Source of the DNA: a virus
Virus record (IMG/VR): IMGVR_UViG_3300008050_000025
Coordinates: 37,826-101,825 of that record
Strand: one strand, 5' to 3'
DNA: 64,000 nucleotides
Shown here: in pieces, positions 1-8,583 of the stretch
Layout: the number at the start of each line of letters is the position of its first letter
Numbering within the stretch: position 1 is the first letter of the stretch
The notes under the pieces: generated by a model
Told to the model about the DNA's origin: nothing
What the model saw: only the letters and a program-made list of their open reading frames with translations
Databases searched by the model: none
Made by a program: the position numbers and the translations under genes

Positions 1-84
1 TACTAAGAAGTCTTCGGAAGACTTACAGAGGTACAGAATAGCTCTTTGGATATTCTCTTCGAATGTATATGTAATCGTCGTCAT
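1..84 (-). CDS. N-terminus of a truncated gene, product uncertain
   Basis: An open frame starts with ATG at 84 and runs off the left edge of the window; 28 codons are visible, beginning MTTITYTFEE and continuing NIQRAILYLC. Its ATG overlaps the TGA stop of the dUTPase gene (ATGA), which supports it being the next gene of the same minus-strand operon. The opening resembles the helical N-terminal segment of DnaB-type phage helicases, and a replicative helicase would fit next to polymerase, RNR and dUTPase genes. That identity is only an inference from 28 residues. Confidence 0.45.
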   Translation of the reverse strand, partial: MTTITYTFEENIQRAILYLCKSSEDFLV

Positions 85-551
85 TTACCTGTTGAGCCAA
101 AGCCGCCTGTACCACGCACGTTCTCTGCGTGAACCTCAGAATCGAATTCAGACACCTTGGCCTCATACTCATCATAGTCTTCGTGGGTGAAATACGTGAC
201 CTCTTTTGGTAACTTGCACAAAATCATTTGCGCCACCCGCGCTCCCTTCTTGAGCTTAAGCCCAGCAATGGAAGTGTTGAAGAGCCGCAGCTTAATCTCC
301 CCCCGGTAATCAGAATCAATGATTCCAGGAGAGTTCGGGATGAGCATGTTCTTCCCCATAGAGCTGCGGAGTGTAATCATAAAGTAGTACCCAGGAGGGC
401 AAGCTACTTTTACACCTGTACCAACTAGTACAGTTGTCTTGGGCATGATTTCTAGGTCTTTGGTAATCCTCAGGTCAATCCCTGCGGAGCCAGGAGTCTT
501 AGGGAAGAGGTCGTCTTCACCAAACTCACTGTACATTAAAATATTATCCAT
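81..551 (-). CDS. dut: dUTPase (deoxyuridine triphosphatase)
   Basis: Trimeric-type dUTPase that hydrolyses dUTP to dUMP and pyrophosphate, keeping uracil out of phage DNA and supplying dUMP for dTMP synthesis. All five family motifs are visible in order in 156 residues: SAGIDL (22-27), RSSMG (62-66), GIIDSDYRGEI (76-86) with the catalytic Asp and the base-stacking Tyr, RVAQMI (105-110), and the P-loop-like RGTGGFGSTG (147-155), which closes the active site. The length is normal for the family. It overlaps the preceding Cys-rich gene by 8 bases and the following truncated gene by 4, so it is translated as part of the RNR operon. Identification is secure. Confidence 0.96.
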   Translation of the reverse strand: MDNILMYSEFGEDDLFPKTPGSAGIDLRITKDLEIMPKTTVLVGTGVKVACPPGYYFMITLRSSMGKNMLIPNSPGIIDSDYRGEIKLRLFNTSIAGLKLKKGARVAQMILCKLPKEVTYFTHEDYDEYEAKVSEFDSEVHAENVRGTGGFGSTGK

Positions 552-1068
552 TAGGTCTGTGCCCTATCTTGTTTTGTTTTTCTTCATCAGTAAAGTCATC
601 TGCTACAGAAGCAGCAACTTGATTAGCTCTCTCTTTTCTATCTCTGGCTTCCTTGTCGGAAACCTTCTTAACTCTGCCTTGGTCTTCCAAGACTTTAAAA
701 TCCATCTCAAACTGAGCGTAAGGAGAGATACCTTTCTTAAACTTCAAGGCCTCCTTTGTATTCTCAATCTCTTTCTCATACCACTCACGGGCGTAACCTT
801 CATCAGTGCATCGGTTATCAGACTCCCTAGTACCACCAATAGTTTTAGTGTACCCTTCACTTACCGTACCTATGAGTTTCGACTTTGAAGCACAGTGAGG
901 ACAGACACCTTCATCTTCTGGATAATCTTTCGGAGGGCTTCCGTTCTCGTCGGAGCAATCCATAATGTAATGCCCATCCTTATTAGTCTCGCTGCACCCG
1001 TACCTCTTCAAAGGGTCTTCACCAAAGCAATAGAATCTAAACTTCTTGTACTTGTCTACGTTTCTCAT
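544..1068 (-). CDS. small Cys-rich protein, possibly zinc-binding
   Basis: 174-residue protein of unknown function. The N-terminal third has five cysteines (C14, C25, C38, C56, C59) ending in a CPHC knuckle, consistent with a zinc-ribbon-like fold. The rest is highly charged and probably helical, with many Lys/Glu pairs. The ATG overlaps the TGA stop of the RNR gene (ATGA at 1065-1068) and the stop overlaps the dUTPase start, so it is translationally coupled on both sides. Its position between RNR and dUTPase suggests nucleotide metabolism or replication, but nothing in the sequence shows a catalytic site. I do not recognise the family. Confidence 0.8.
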   Translation of the reverse strand: MRNVDKYKKFRFYCFGEDPLKRYGCSETNKDGHYIMDCSDENGSPPKDYPEDEGVCPHCASKSKLIGTVSEGYTKTIGGTRESDNRCTDEGYAREWYEKEIENTKEALKFKKGISPYAQFEMDFKVLEDQGRVKKVSDKEARDRKERANQVAASVADDFTDEEKQNKIGHRPNG

Positions 1069-3926
1069 ATCTCACAAACCCCTGACTTACATGTGTCAAC
1101 AGATTCTGTCAGTATCTCCAACTTGTTCTCAGCAATAAGTACATCCAGGTCTAGTGTGGAATGGTCAATGGCTTCCAGAGGTTCGTTGCCTCTACTACCA
1201 GCCTTATAAAACGTGAGGCCCTTCATCTCTCCGATTCCTCCAAGCACCATTTCAGATAGCTCCGCAGAATACTGTGCTGTGCTAGGAAGATTACAAGTCT
1301 TAGAGATTGCAGCATCAATCTTTGACTGAATGGCTACTTGCATCTTGATATGCTCCTCTGGTGTTACATCATATGCTCCTACGATATGGCTCACATCTCT
1401 CCCCTCCAAGAACATTTTCTTGAACAACGGGTCGATAACTAAAGCCTCATTATACACATCCTCAGTTCCTGTCTTCCACCTTCGCTTATACACAGGGGAG
1501 AAGATTGGTTCGATGCCTGTGGAAACTCCCACCACCATTGCCACTGTGCCTGTTGGAGCTACTGTCAACAATGAAGCATTGCGAAGACCGTTCTTCTTAA
1601 TGTCTGACCTGATACGTGCAGGAAGAGTTTTCATAAACTGCTCATCCTTTAGCTTTCTCCAATCATATGCTTCGAAAGAGCCTTTCTCACGGGCAAGATA
1701 CATGGAAGCCTTGTACGCTTCGTTGCGGAAGGTTTCGAATAGCCTCTCTGTAAACTCAATACATGACTCGGAACCATACCTGTACCCTGCTTTGATTAGG
1801 AACGTGGCAAAGCCTAGAACTCCTAGACCAATGCGTCGGCTCCTATGACCTACCTCTCTGCACTCTTCGATAGGGAAGGTGTTTACCTCAAGGATGTCGT
1901 CCAGATATCTCACGCCCAACCTAATTGTACGAGCGATTCTTCTCCAATCAATCACACCCTCATCAGATACCATATTTGCTAGGTTGACATGTCCCAAGCA
2001 ACAGTTACCAAATGCTGGTAGAGGTTGCTCTCCACAATTCTTAACGCAAATCCCAGAAGACTTAACGTACTTCCCGTCACCATGAGAAGTAATAACGTGA
2101 TAGTTATGGTTATCGTCTACCGTAATGTTGTACACATCCTGAGTTCCAACTTCCTCCACACTCACTACTTTATGGTTGCCAATCACCAAACTTTTGAACG
2201 CCGAGAAGGAAGTGAACCTACATTTCCGATTTACAGAAATAGGGAGACCTTTCTTTATAGCGTATCTCTGCCACAACTTCTTAGTGAACTTTCCTTCATT
2301 GGCGAACACTTTTCTACCATGACCTACCAGCTCATCGTTAGAGACATCCTTCCAGCGACCATTATCCTCTCCTGTATGGGTGGCAAAAGAAACCTTCCAT
2401 TCGTCCGTCATCTTATGGTAGGGGTTATCCTTGCCTTTCATCTTTTCTGCATGAAGTTGTCTATGCTCACCATGAGGCATCGCTTGCAAATTATCCATAC
2501 TGTCGTTCAGACTATTACAATCTATATGATGGATAGCAGTTGTCTTCGGGTCAACGTTTATCCCGTTAAACTCCGCCATAACCCTGTATTGCCTACGGTT
2601 TCTCCGAGCACCTCCGGTCATTTTTGCTCCAACATTAGAAATCTGCCGATAACCATTGCTGTTAAAACTATTCCATGGGAAGACACTTTGCCCTTCATGC
2701 AAATCAGAAAGATTTACATATTCCAATTCCTTTGTAAGAATCTTATGGTTAGGGGTCGCAATTAGTACAGAGCCATCATCTAAAGTTAACTTCCATACCT
2801 TACTACCCTGCCCTGTCATACGTGGGTTTCGGCCCATCTTAATCTCTACCTGACCAGTGGTTAGATTAGTAGAATACACGGGAACGTCCTCACCTTTATC
2901 AGCAAGCTCTTTAATACTTACACCATTCCGACCATCAGCAACAGCAATAATGCTGTCTCCTGCAACACACGGGTTAGTGCTATTGAGTGTTTCAAAGTAA
3001 CTTACATTATTGAACTGGTTTGTGTAGTCTAGGTTAAAGATTCCAGGCTCACCGCACTCCACGGCGTTCCTTAGGATTCTGTCCCACAACTCCTTGGCTT
3101 TCAGGGGAACCTTCACAGCCTCAGAGAAGGTGTCTGACGGCGTTAGAAGGTGGAAGGCACTTGCCACACCTAATGCATCCTCTTCGCTCTTAGCGATGAC
3201 CTTGACGTTATCTACGCCCTGTTCTGACTCTCTTCTCACAGAGTACTGGTCATACCTTACGTGTCTACCCCCAAAAGTGAAGTACCAATCCTCGTTGTTC
3301 TCCACAGCTTCCAAGAATCTATCAGATACTCCCACTGAGATATTAAAGTTCGTAAGCTCATGCCTATCCAGCTTAGCATCTAAGAACTCCATAAAGTCTG
3401 GGTGAGATACGTTAAGGATTGCGATGAGGGCGGTTCTTCTACTCTTCCCTGCCTTTACGTGCGACCCAATCTCATTAATCATCTTCATTGTTGAGATAGA
3501 GCCGGGAGCAGAGAACGGAATGTTCTGAATGCTATCCCCTTTGGGTCGGATGTTTGAGTAATTAAACCCAATGCCCCCACCTGAGCAAGCAATCTTGTAC
3601 ATGTCCTGAATCATCTTGCCAATACTGGCTACTGAATCGTCAGGCTCAAGGACATAGCAGTTAAGCATGTTGTAGTTCGGCCTTCCTGCACCAAACAAAA
3701 TACGCCCCCCAGGAACTAGGTCGGCACTATTGATTGCATCGTAGAATTTCTTTTCCCACTTCGGCTGCTCTTTAATGTCTTCTACAACGGATGCTTGCTT
3801 TGCTGCCCTACGGGAAACCTCACTCCAGGTGCTCTCCCCAGGGAAGAAGTACTTGAGCTTAGCTATGTCTTCGTGAATTGTTCCTTCGGGAATCACGTAT
3901 CCCGGTACAGCAGGCCTATTCCCCAT
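1065..3926 (-). CDS. nrdJ: class II (adenosylcobalamin-dependent) ribonucleotide reductase with intein
   Basis: Reduces ribonucleotides to deoxyribonucleotides using a B12-generated thiyl radical; no beta-subunit gene is needed or seen in the window. Visible signatures are the first redox cysteine (NMLNC, C90), SGGGIGFNYS (115-124), the active-site motif N-P-C-G-E-Q split by an intein (residues 318-319 and 631-634), APTGTVA (790-796), STGIEPIFS (802-810), and the redox C-terminal tail with C946 and C951. NPCGEQPLP and the lack of an N-terminal ATP-cone point to class II rather than class I. The 953-residue ORF is 642 residues once the 311-residue intein is removed. Its start overlaps the co-chaperonin gene by 11 bases and its stop overlaps the next gene (ATGA). 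Confidence 0.93.
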   Translation of the reverse strand: MGNRPAVPGYVIPEGTIHEDIAKLKYFFPGESTWSEVSRRAAKQASVVEDIKEQPKWEKKFYDAINSADLVPGGRILFGAGRPNYNMLNCYVLEPDDSVASIGKMIQDMYKIACSGGGIGFNYSNIRPKGDSIQNIPFSAPGSISTMKMINEIGSHVKAGKSRRTALIAILNVSHPDFMEFLDAKLDRHELTNFNISVGVSDRFLEAVENNEDWYFTFGGRHVRYDQYSVRRESEQGVDNVKVIAKSEEDALGVASAFHLLTPSDTFSEAVKVPLKAKELWDRILRNAVECGEPGIFNLDYTNQFNNVSYFETLNSTNPCVAGDSIIAVADGRNGVSIKELADKGEDVPVYSTNLTTGQVEIKMGRNPRMTGQGSKVWKLTLDDGSVLIATPNHKILTKELEYVNLSDLHEGQSVFPWNSFNSNGYRQISNVGAKMTGGARRNRRQYRVMAEFNGINVDPKTTAIHHIDCNSLNDSMDNLQAMPHGEHRQLHAEKMKGKDNPYHKMTDEWKVSFATHTGEDNGRWKDVSNDELVGHGRKVFANEGKFTKKLWQRYAIKKGLPISVNRKCRFTSFSAFKSLVIGNHKVVSVEEVGTQDVYNITVDDNHNYHVITSHGDGKYVKSSGICVKNCGEQPLPAFGNCCLGHVNLANMVSDEGVIDWRRIARTIRLGVRYLDDILEVNTFPIEECREVGHRSRRIGLGVLGFATFLIKAGYRYGSESCIEFTERLFETFRNEAYKASMYLAREKGSFEAYDWRKLKDEQFMKTLPARIRSDIKKNGLRNASLLTVAPTGTVAMVVGVSTGIEPIFSPVYKRRWKTGTEDVYNEALVIDPLFKKMFLEGRDVSHIVGAYDVTPEEHIKMQVAIQSKIDAAISKTCNLPSTAQYSAELSEMVLGGIGEMKGLTFYKAGSRGNEPLEAIDHSTLDLDVLIAENKLEILTESVDTCKSGVCEI
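2037..2969 (-). other. intein with HNH homing endonuclease inside the RNR
   Basis: In-frame protein-splicing element covering residues 320-630 of the RNR (311 aa). The N-terminal block is CVAGDSIIAV with Cys as residue 1. The B block is LIATPNHKIL with the Thr/His pair T391 and H394, the F block is near VYNITVDDNHNYHVI, and the end is SSGICVKN followed by Cys of the extein. The insert separates TNP from CGEQPLP, so splicing regenerates the catalytic motif. An HNH nuclease core (HHIDCNSLND, then NL, H485, H488, H492) sits at about 466-492. The penultimate residue is Lys629, not the usual His, while the terminal Asn and the +1 Cys are normal. Boundaries were checked codon by codon. Confidence 0.93.
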
Positions 3927-4206
3927 CTCTAATTACAATCTGAATATCCGACTCGTACACAACAACTCTGTCATCTCCTAGCCCACTAATCTCTTGGGCG
4001 GCATGTTGCGCGTAAGCAACCATATCTCCTTCCCGAACTTCGTCAGACACCTTTTGCCCAACACTAATAATCAAACCTCTGTTCAACTTCTTTCCTGTTA
4101 ATGAATCGGGCATAACAATCCCGCTACTTGTCTCAGGGAGTTCATCCCCTACTGTGATGGGTTGGATTAAAACTCTTTCCCCTACCGCTAGTACTTCTAA
4201 TGCCAT
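3916..4206 (-). CDS. GroES-like co-chaperonin
   Basis: 96-residue Cpn10-family protein, probably the lid for the host GroEL ring during folding of phage proteins, the role T4 gp31 plays for the capsid protein. Family features are the N-terminal VLIQP strand, a mobile-loop region (ELPETSSGIVMPDS, about 23-36) ending in the IVMPDS hydrophobic contact, GLIISVG (44-50), EGDMVAY (58-64) and the C-terminal ESDIQIVI strand. The length is standard. Unlike gp31, it aligns by eye with ordinary bacterial GroES. It lies between gp46 and RNR, overlaps RNR by 11 bases, and has a 128-base leader with a promoter-like site and an inverted repeat. AAGGT lies about 11 bases before the ATG. Confidence 0.88.
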   Translation of the reverse strand: MALEVLAVGERVLIQPITVGDELPETSSGIVMPDSLTGKKLNRGLIISVGQKVSDEVREGDMVAYAQHAAQEISGLGDDRVVVYESDIQIVIRDGE

Positions 4207-4229
4207 GTGTAATATTTACCTTCTATGAT

Positions 4230-4284
4230 GTGTGGGAGGTGTCCGTTTTTGAACAATTTATCAAAATCCTACAAACTCCCACAC
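4230..4284 (-). repeat. 9-bp perfect inverted repeat in the groES leader
   Basis: GTGTGGGAG at 4230-4238 and CTCCCACAC at 4276-4284 are perfect inverted copies separated by 37 bases. In minus-strand RNA they would pair and enclose an A/U-rich loop about 20 bases before the GroES-like start codon. A start site from the promoter-like element just upstream would fall near the first arm, so the stem could form at the 5' end of the message. Its role, whether RNA stability, translational control or protein binding, is inferred. Confidence 0.5.
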
Positions 4285-4286
4285 TT

Positions 4287-4315
4287 ATAATAGGTTGCGC
4301 CCATCGAAAGTTAGA
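4287..4315 (-). promoter_or_regulatory. candidate early/middle promoter before groES-RNR-dut
   Basis: On the minus strand TCTAACTT (4315-4308) is followed after 15 bases by TATTAT (4292-4287). The same arrangement recurs before other early-type genes at 9554, 11081 and 62518. It lies in the 128-base spacer after gp46, the only spacer of this size in the replication cluster. The -35 match to a sigma-70 consensus is poor, so the call rests on recurrence and position. Confidence 0.4.
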
Positions 4316-4334
4316 GCGTAATGTTTGTAAACCT

Positions 4335-5951
4335 TTAGTTTGTAACGTGTAGTGAGGTTACACCGCCTTTCTTTACCACTGTGATTTTCTCAGACGTATC
4401 TACCAGCAGTGAAGTTAGGTACTCGTTGTGCGTAATGATGAACAACTTTTTATCAGGAGACTGTGCGCGAACCAAATCGAACAAGCACTGAACACCTTCG
4501 TCATCTAGGGAGTCTGCAATCTCATCAAAGAAGATAATGTTAGACCTTTCCTTTCCAGACAGTGCCAGCAAATCATTCAATGCTAGCATGACAGATAAGG
4601 ATACCCTCTTCTTCTCCCCTCCTGACATCGTACCATAAGAAACCTCACCTCCTTGATTAATAACAGTCTCCTCTAACACATCATTAAACTCAAGAGTAAT
4701 ATTTCCATTAGACATTGTATTCAAGTAATAGTTGACACGATTGTTAAAGAACACAAGGATGTTCCTAATGACATACTTAATCAAGCCATGCTCCGAGAAG
4801 GCATCCTCCCAGAAGCGCATAAGGCTATAATTTCTCTGAGCATTCATCACTGCGTCATTATGAATCTCCGACTGCTTCACATGAGAATTCATATCCTTTG
4901 TGTGCAATTCAATTTCCTTATCAAAGTCCTTAATAGATTGAATGCTTTGAAAGTCATCTGATGAGATTGGTATTGCAGACAGGTCAAGAGTCTCAACCAT
5001 CTTGCTAACCTCTTTCCTAACATCAGGAATTGTAAGTTGCAAGAACTTAATCTCCTTCTCAAGTTTAACGTATCTCTGCTGAACGTATGAAGACCTTTCC
5101 CCACAGTTCTCACAAGCTAAACCTTTCAACTCTTCGAATTCCCCTTTGTATTTTTTCAAAGTGGCCACAGCATTCGAAAGGTTAACTTGCTTCGACCTAA
5201 TCTCAAGGTCAAGTTCATGATTGTCTTTCTCCATCTGCTGAATGTCAGCGAGGGAATACTTCTCAATGAACTCCTTCTTCTCCTTAGTTAGAAGCGCATT
5301 GGCTTCCGCTTTGCTATCCCTAGCTTCACCTATTTTAAGGCTAGCACTATTAGTAGCTTCATACGAAACATCTGCTAACGTCTGAGCTACTTTAGTTTCT
5401 GCTTGAAACTGGGACTTGAGTGCCTTAATTGTGTGCCTGTTCTTAAAGATAGAAGATGCATTAAGGAAGCTCTGGAGAATCTGTCTCTTATCTTCTGGTG
5501 TGGCAGTCAGGAAACTCATCTCATTCTGTTGACCAAATACCATTGAAGCTAGGAACACCTTCTTATTGATGTTTAGATGCTTCTCCAACATGGCCTGGGT
5601 CTCAGCCATGGAGCCGCCAATGTGGTCAGCGCCATTAACGGAAACGTGCAGCTTGTTAGGGCCTTTAGACCTAGAGATTACCGTGTCTCCGTTCACCCAC
5701 AGCTTAACCAAACACTTTCCTTTAGTGCGAGTGTTCTTTAAGGTTTTCTCCGAAGACTTCCGCAAGGTCTTTCCAAACAGTGCGAAGTAAATAGCCTCAA
5801 TCAAAGTGCTCTTGCCAGAGCCATTGGACCCTTTCTTTAAAGTGTCCTCATTGATTCCTTTGATGGATGTAATGTTTCCAAGGGTATCAAAGTTAAGGTA
5901 AATCTTACCAGCCGACAGGAAGTTATTAATCTCAATAGAATTTAGAATCAT
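4335..5951 (-). CDS. 46: recombination nuclease ATPase subunit, gp46/Rad50/SbcC-like
   Basis: SMC-like ATPase that with gp47 resects DNA ends for recombination-dependent replication. In 538 residues: Walker A GSNGSGKST (41-49), Q-loop region near VFGQQNEMS (138-146), a coiled coil of about 170-370 interrupted by a CENC zinc hook (C280, C283) that dimerises the complex, ABC signature MSGGEKKR (442-449), Walker B NIIFFDEIADSLDD (471-484) and an H-loop His (H508). The length matches T4 gp46 (about 560). The ATG overlaps the gp47 stop by 4 bases and AAGGTCA precedes it, so the subunits are co-translated. Confident. Confidence 0.95.
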   Translation of the reverse strand: MILNSIEINNFLSAGKIYLNFDTLGNITSIKGINEDTLKKGSNGSGKSTLIEAIYFALFGKTLRKSSEKTLKNTRTKGKCLVKLWVNGDTVISRSKGPNKLHVSVNGADHIGGSMAETQAMLEKHLNINKKVFLASMVFGQQNEMSFLTATPEDKRQILQSFLNASSIFKNRHTIKALKSQFQAETKVAQTLADVSYEATNSASLKIGEARDSKAEANALLTKEKKEFIEKYSLADIQQMEKDNHELDLEIRSKQVNLSNAVATLKKYKGEFEELKGLACENCGERSSYVQQRYVKLEKEIKFLQLTIPDVRKEVSKMVETLDLSAIPISSDDFQSIQSIKDFDKEIELHTKDMNSHVKQSEIHNDAVMNAQRNYSLMRFWEDAFSEHGLIKYVIRNILVFFNNRVNYYLNTMSNGNITLEFNDVLEETVINQGGEVSYGTMSGGEKKRVSLSVMLALNDLLALSGKERSNIIFFDEIADSLDDEGVQCLFDLVRAQSPDKKLFIITHNEYLTSLLVDTSEKITVVKKGGVTSLHVTN

Positions 5952-6964
5952 TGACCTTGGATTAGTTTAAGAGCATCCATAAGCTCAGTCTTATTGAATA
6001 TTGTATCAGTGTCAGTAATGTACTGTTCAATCATTGCATCATCAAAAGCCAAGACAGAGCCTTGCATGTTCCTAGCAACACCTGCCTTTTGAAATACATC
6101 TTCAAACACTACGTCCATGTGGGCCAAGTCGTATCGCTTAGTAATGTCTTCCTTTATCTGCTTCTCAGCAAACGTGTCCAACGTGTCCACCTTAATCCTT
6201 AGGATAGTAAAGAAGTCTTTGAACTTGTGCTTCTTGTCAAGCGCAGCAATCTCATCAAGCTTTCCAACAATATGTTTAATGCCCGTATTGATTTGAGACT
6301 TCACAACCTCTACCTTTCCATCAGAGATAAGCAGTTCATGAATGTACTTAGTGGTATTGGCTTCACCAAAACTAGTGGCGTACTGTGTGCCTAGTACATA
6401 AACGTTCTCACCATACTTGTATGGTTTGTGAATGTGCCCCAAGAGCGTAAGCCTGTCTTCAAAATGATTCTTCCTTACAACAGAGTCATAAGTATAGCCT
6501 TTCCTAACAAGGCTTCCATTGAAACCAAAGTGTCCGAAGATTGGAAGTGGTGCTGTCTTTTTGATGTCTTGAATAATTCTATCCTCATCATCGTAATGAG
6601 GAATGATTGCAAACTCAACCCCACCAATAGCAACTACTTCTGTGTCAGATACAACCTTTACCCTATCTGCTTCAAACAGCGACAAAGATGTGTCAGACGC
6701 GCCATTACGGACGAGAGTGTCGTGATTACCACGGTTAATAATGATTTGCTTTGCTTTGATTCCATCCAACAACTTTTGGAACGCAAGAAGCTCTCTCCCT
6801 TTCGGGTTTCTACTGTGAAAGATGTCTCCATTGATTACAACAGTGTGAGCTAGTTTCCTATTAGCATAATACAAAAGGGTTTCCACTTGCTTGTCAAGGT
6901 ATCCGTAAAGATAGTTTGAACGCAGGTGGAGGTCAGTTAAAACTACTACTCTATGCTGCGACAT
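5948..6964 (-). CDS. 47: recombination nuclease subunit, gp47/Mre11/SbcD-like
   Basis: Metallophosphoesterase partner of the gp46-like ATPase. The metal-binding motifs appear in order in 338 residues: D-x-H in LTDLHLRS (D11, H13), NGDIFHSR (D47), RGNHDT (N80, H81, D82), then GHFGFNG and LGHIHKPY. The C-terminal third is the capping/ATPase-contact region and has no further motif visible. The start overlaps the end of the polymerase gene by 14 bases and the stop overlaps gp46, giving a compact polymerase-gp47-gp46 order. No Shine-Dalgarno is obvious at the start, so coupling to the upstream gene is likely. Confidence 0.94.
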   Translation of the reverse strand: MSQHRVVVLTDLHLRSNYLYGYLDKQVETLLYYANRKLAHTVVINGDIFHSRNPKGRELLAFQKLLDGIKAKQIIINRGNHDTLVRNGASDTSLSLFEADRVKVVSDTEVVAIGGVEFAIIPHYDDEDRIIQDIKKTAPLPIFGHFGFNGSLVRKGYTYDSVVRKNHFEDRLTLLGHIHKPYKYGENVYVLGTQYATSFGEANTTKYIHELLISDGKVEVVKSQINTGIKHIVGKLDEIAALDKKHKFKDFFTILRIKVDTLDTFAEKQIKEDITKRYDLAHMDVVFEDVFQKAGVARNMQGSVLAFDDAMIEQYITDTDTIFNKTELMDALKLIQGQ

Positions 6965-8582
6965 TTTTGTTATAGTATTCCATAATCTGTTCTTTATTTA
7001 GTACCTTGTAACTGGCATCTTGCTCAACTTCTACGCCACTTCCAAAGGAAACCCCAGCCTCCATGTCTACTTTGAAGGGTACATCAAATGTCCACCCGTA
7101 AAGACCTTTTAGATAACTAAGGTCTGCCATGCAGTAATGCATCAGACTGATTGCCTTATGGTAACTTTCCACAGGAGCTTGAATCTCTAAGGAGTCATGT
7201 ACTGTTGCTACTAGGTCCAATTCGATACCGTGCGTTTGCGACAAAGTGTGAACTCTCCAAATTGAATGAAGCATAAGGTCAGACGCAGAACTCTGAATAA
7301 CAAAGTTTACACCTTGACGTAAAGCTCTCTCTTGGAAAGCTCTCTTAGGGCTATTAACGTTAGGAAGCCTACGACGACGACCGAAGAGACTGGTGGCGTA
7401 ACCTGTTCTCTTAATCTCTGCTCTTGTAGCTTCAATCCACTTTGGAACTCCTGGGAATGCCTTGAAGTACTTACTAAAGATTTCTTTGCAGAACGTCACC
7501 GACTTCTTAATACTAGCAGCAAGCTTGGTAGGTCCACCGCCGTAAACGATAAGGAACGTCACGCTCTTAGAGATTTGTCTCTCCTGAGCAGTAATCTTAT
7601 TGATTGGCTTCTTGAAAATCAGAGAAGCTGTAAACTTGTGCAAGTCTTCCCCAGACTCAAACGCAGCGATTAGGTTCTTGTCTTGAGAGCAGTGAGCTAG
7701 TACCCTAACTTCTGCTGCACTGTAGTCTCCTGAGATGAATACCTTTCCCTTATCAGCACCCATAATACTACGCAAGTTAACGTGCATAGCTTGTGGGTCT
7801 TCATCTTCATCAGGTCTTGGAAGTGTGTGAAAAGATACACCCTTGTTGTACTTCCTGTTAACCATAGAGCCAGCCTTCTTTCCAGGCTCAAGCTTCTTAA
7901 CGTTATAAGACGAGTTAGAAAGTCTTCCTGTCTTGGTTACTGAAAAGTTGTATTGGGAATAAATCCTGCCGTCCTGGTTATACTTAAGAGCCTTAGCCAC
8001 GCCGTAAACATAATCATTCCTCTGCTTAACCCTCTTCTTCCACTCTAAGTAAGTGTCAATGAACTCAGCACCAAGAATTTCCTTAGGCGTAGACTTCGCT
8101 TTTGAATACACATCGTCCCTAATCCTTTTCAAATTCTCTTGGTTAATCTTAGGAAGCTGTGATGCAGCGTTCCACTCTTGAGGGGTTAGCCCAAAACCAG
8201 AATTACCTTTGTCGTCCTCTTCATCTGTAAACAGAATCTCAATAACCCCGTGAGGCTTGTACTCAACATTAGGTAAAGGGTTCTGCCTGTCTAAGATGCC
8301 GCGCAACCTATCAATCTCTTTTGTAAGCTGCTCCTCCAGAACCTTAACGTGGTCAGTGTTAGCCTTGATGCCACGTCGCTCCATATCTCCTACAATAAGG
8401 ATGACTTCGCTGAGAACTTTATCATATGCCTCAGTAACGCCATCGGCTGTCATACCTAATCTAATCTTCTCCTCTAGGTGCAACGTGTAGTTGCAATCCA
8501 TAGCGCAGCCCAAGGCCAGCTTCTCCATCGGGACATTGGCCCAATCAGTTTTGGAGGCATCTTCTCCTTTAATGTTTAACAT
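6951..8582 (-). CDS. polA: family A DNA polymerase, polymerase part (split gene)
   Basis: 543 residues with the complete Pol I polymerase domain: TGRLSNSS (218-225), motif A ISGDYSAAEVRV with catalytic D286, motif B R-x3-K-x3-F-x3-YG (R335, K339, F343, Y347, G348), and motif C ATVHDSLE with H462 and D463. The first 35 residues are not polymerase. They are the end of the 3'-5' exonuclease domain, including CAMDCNYT, which matches the Exo III site (D29), although the usual Tyr position is Gly. The missing front of that domain is in the next gene upstream, in another frame. The ATG lies one base after the upstream TAA (TAATATG), allowing stop-restart coupling. Confidence 0.93.
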   Translation of the reverse strand: MLNIKGEDASKTDWANVPMEKLALGCAMDCNYTLHLEEKIRLGMTADGVTEAYDKVLSEVILIVGDMERRGIKANTDHVKVLEEQLTKEIDRLRGILDRQNPLPNVEYKPHGVIEILFTDEEDDKGNSGFGLTPQEWNAASQLPKINQENLKRIRDDVYSKAKSTPKEILGAEFIDTYLEWKKRVKQRNDYVYGVAKALKYNQDGRIYSQYNFSVTKTGRLSNSSYNVKKLEPGKKAGSMVNRKYNKGVSFHTLPRPDEDEDPQAMHVNLRSIMGADKGKVFISGDYSAAEVRVLAHCSQDKNLIAAFESGEDLHKFTASLIFKKPINKITAQERQISKSVTFLIVYGGGPTKLAASIKKSVTFCKEIFSKYFKAFPGVPKWIEATRAEIKRTGYATSLFGRRRRLPNVNSPKRAFQERALRQGVNFVIQSSASDLMLHSIWRVHTLSQTHGIELDLVATVHDSLEIQAPVESYHKAISLMHYCMADLSYLKGLYGWTFDVPFKVDMEAGVSFGSGVEVEQDASYKVLNKEQIMEYYNKNVAA

Positions 8583-8583
8583 A

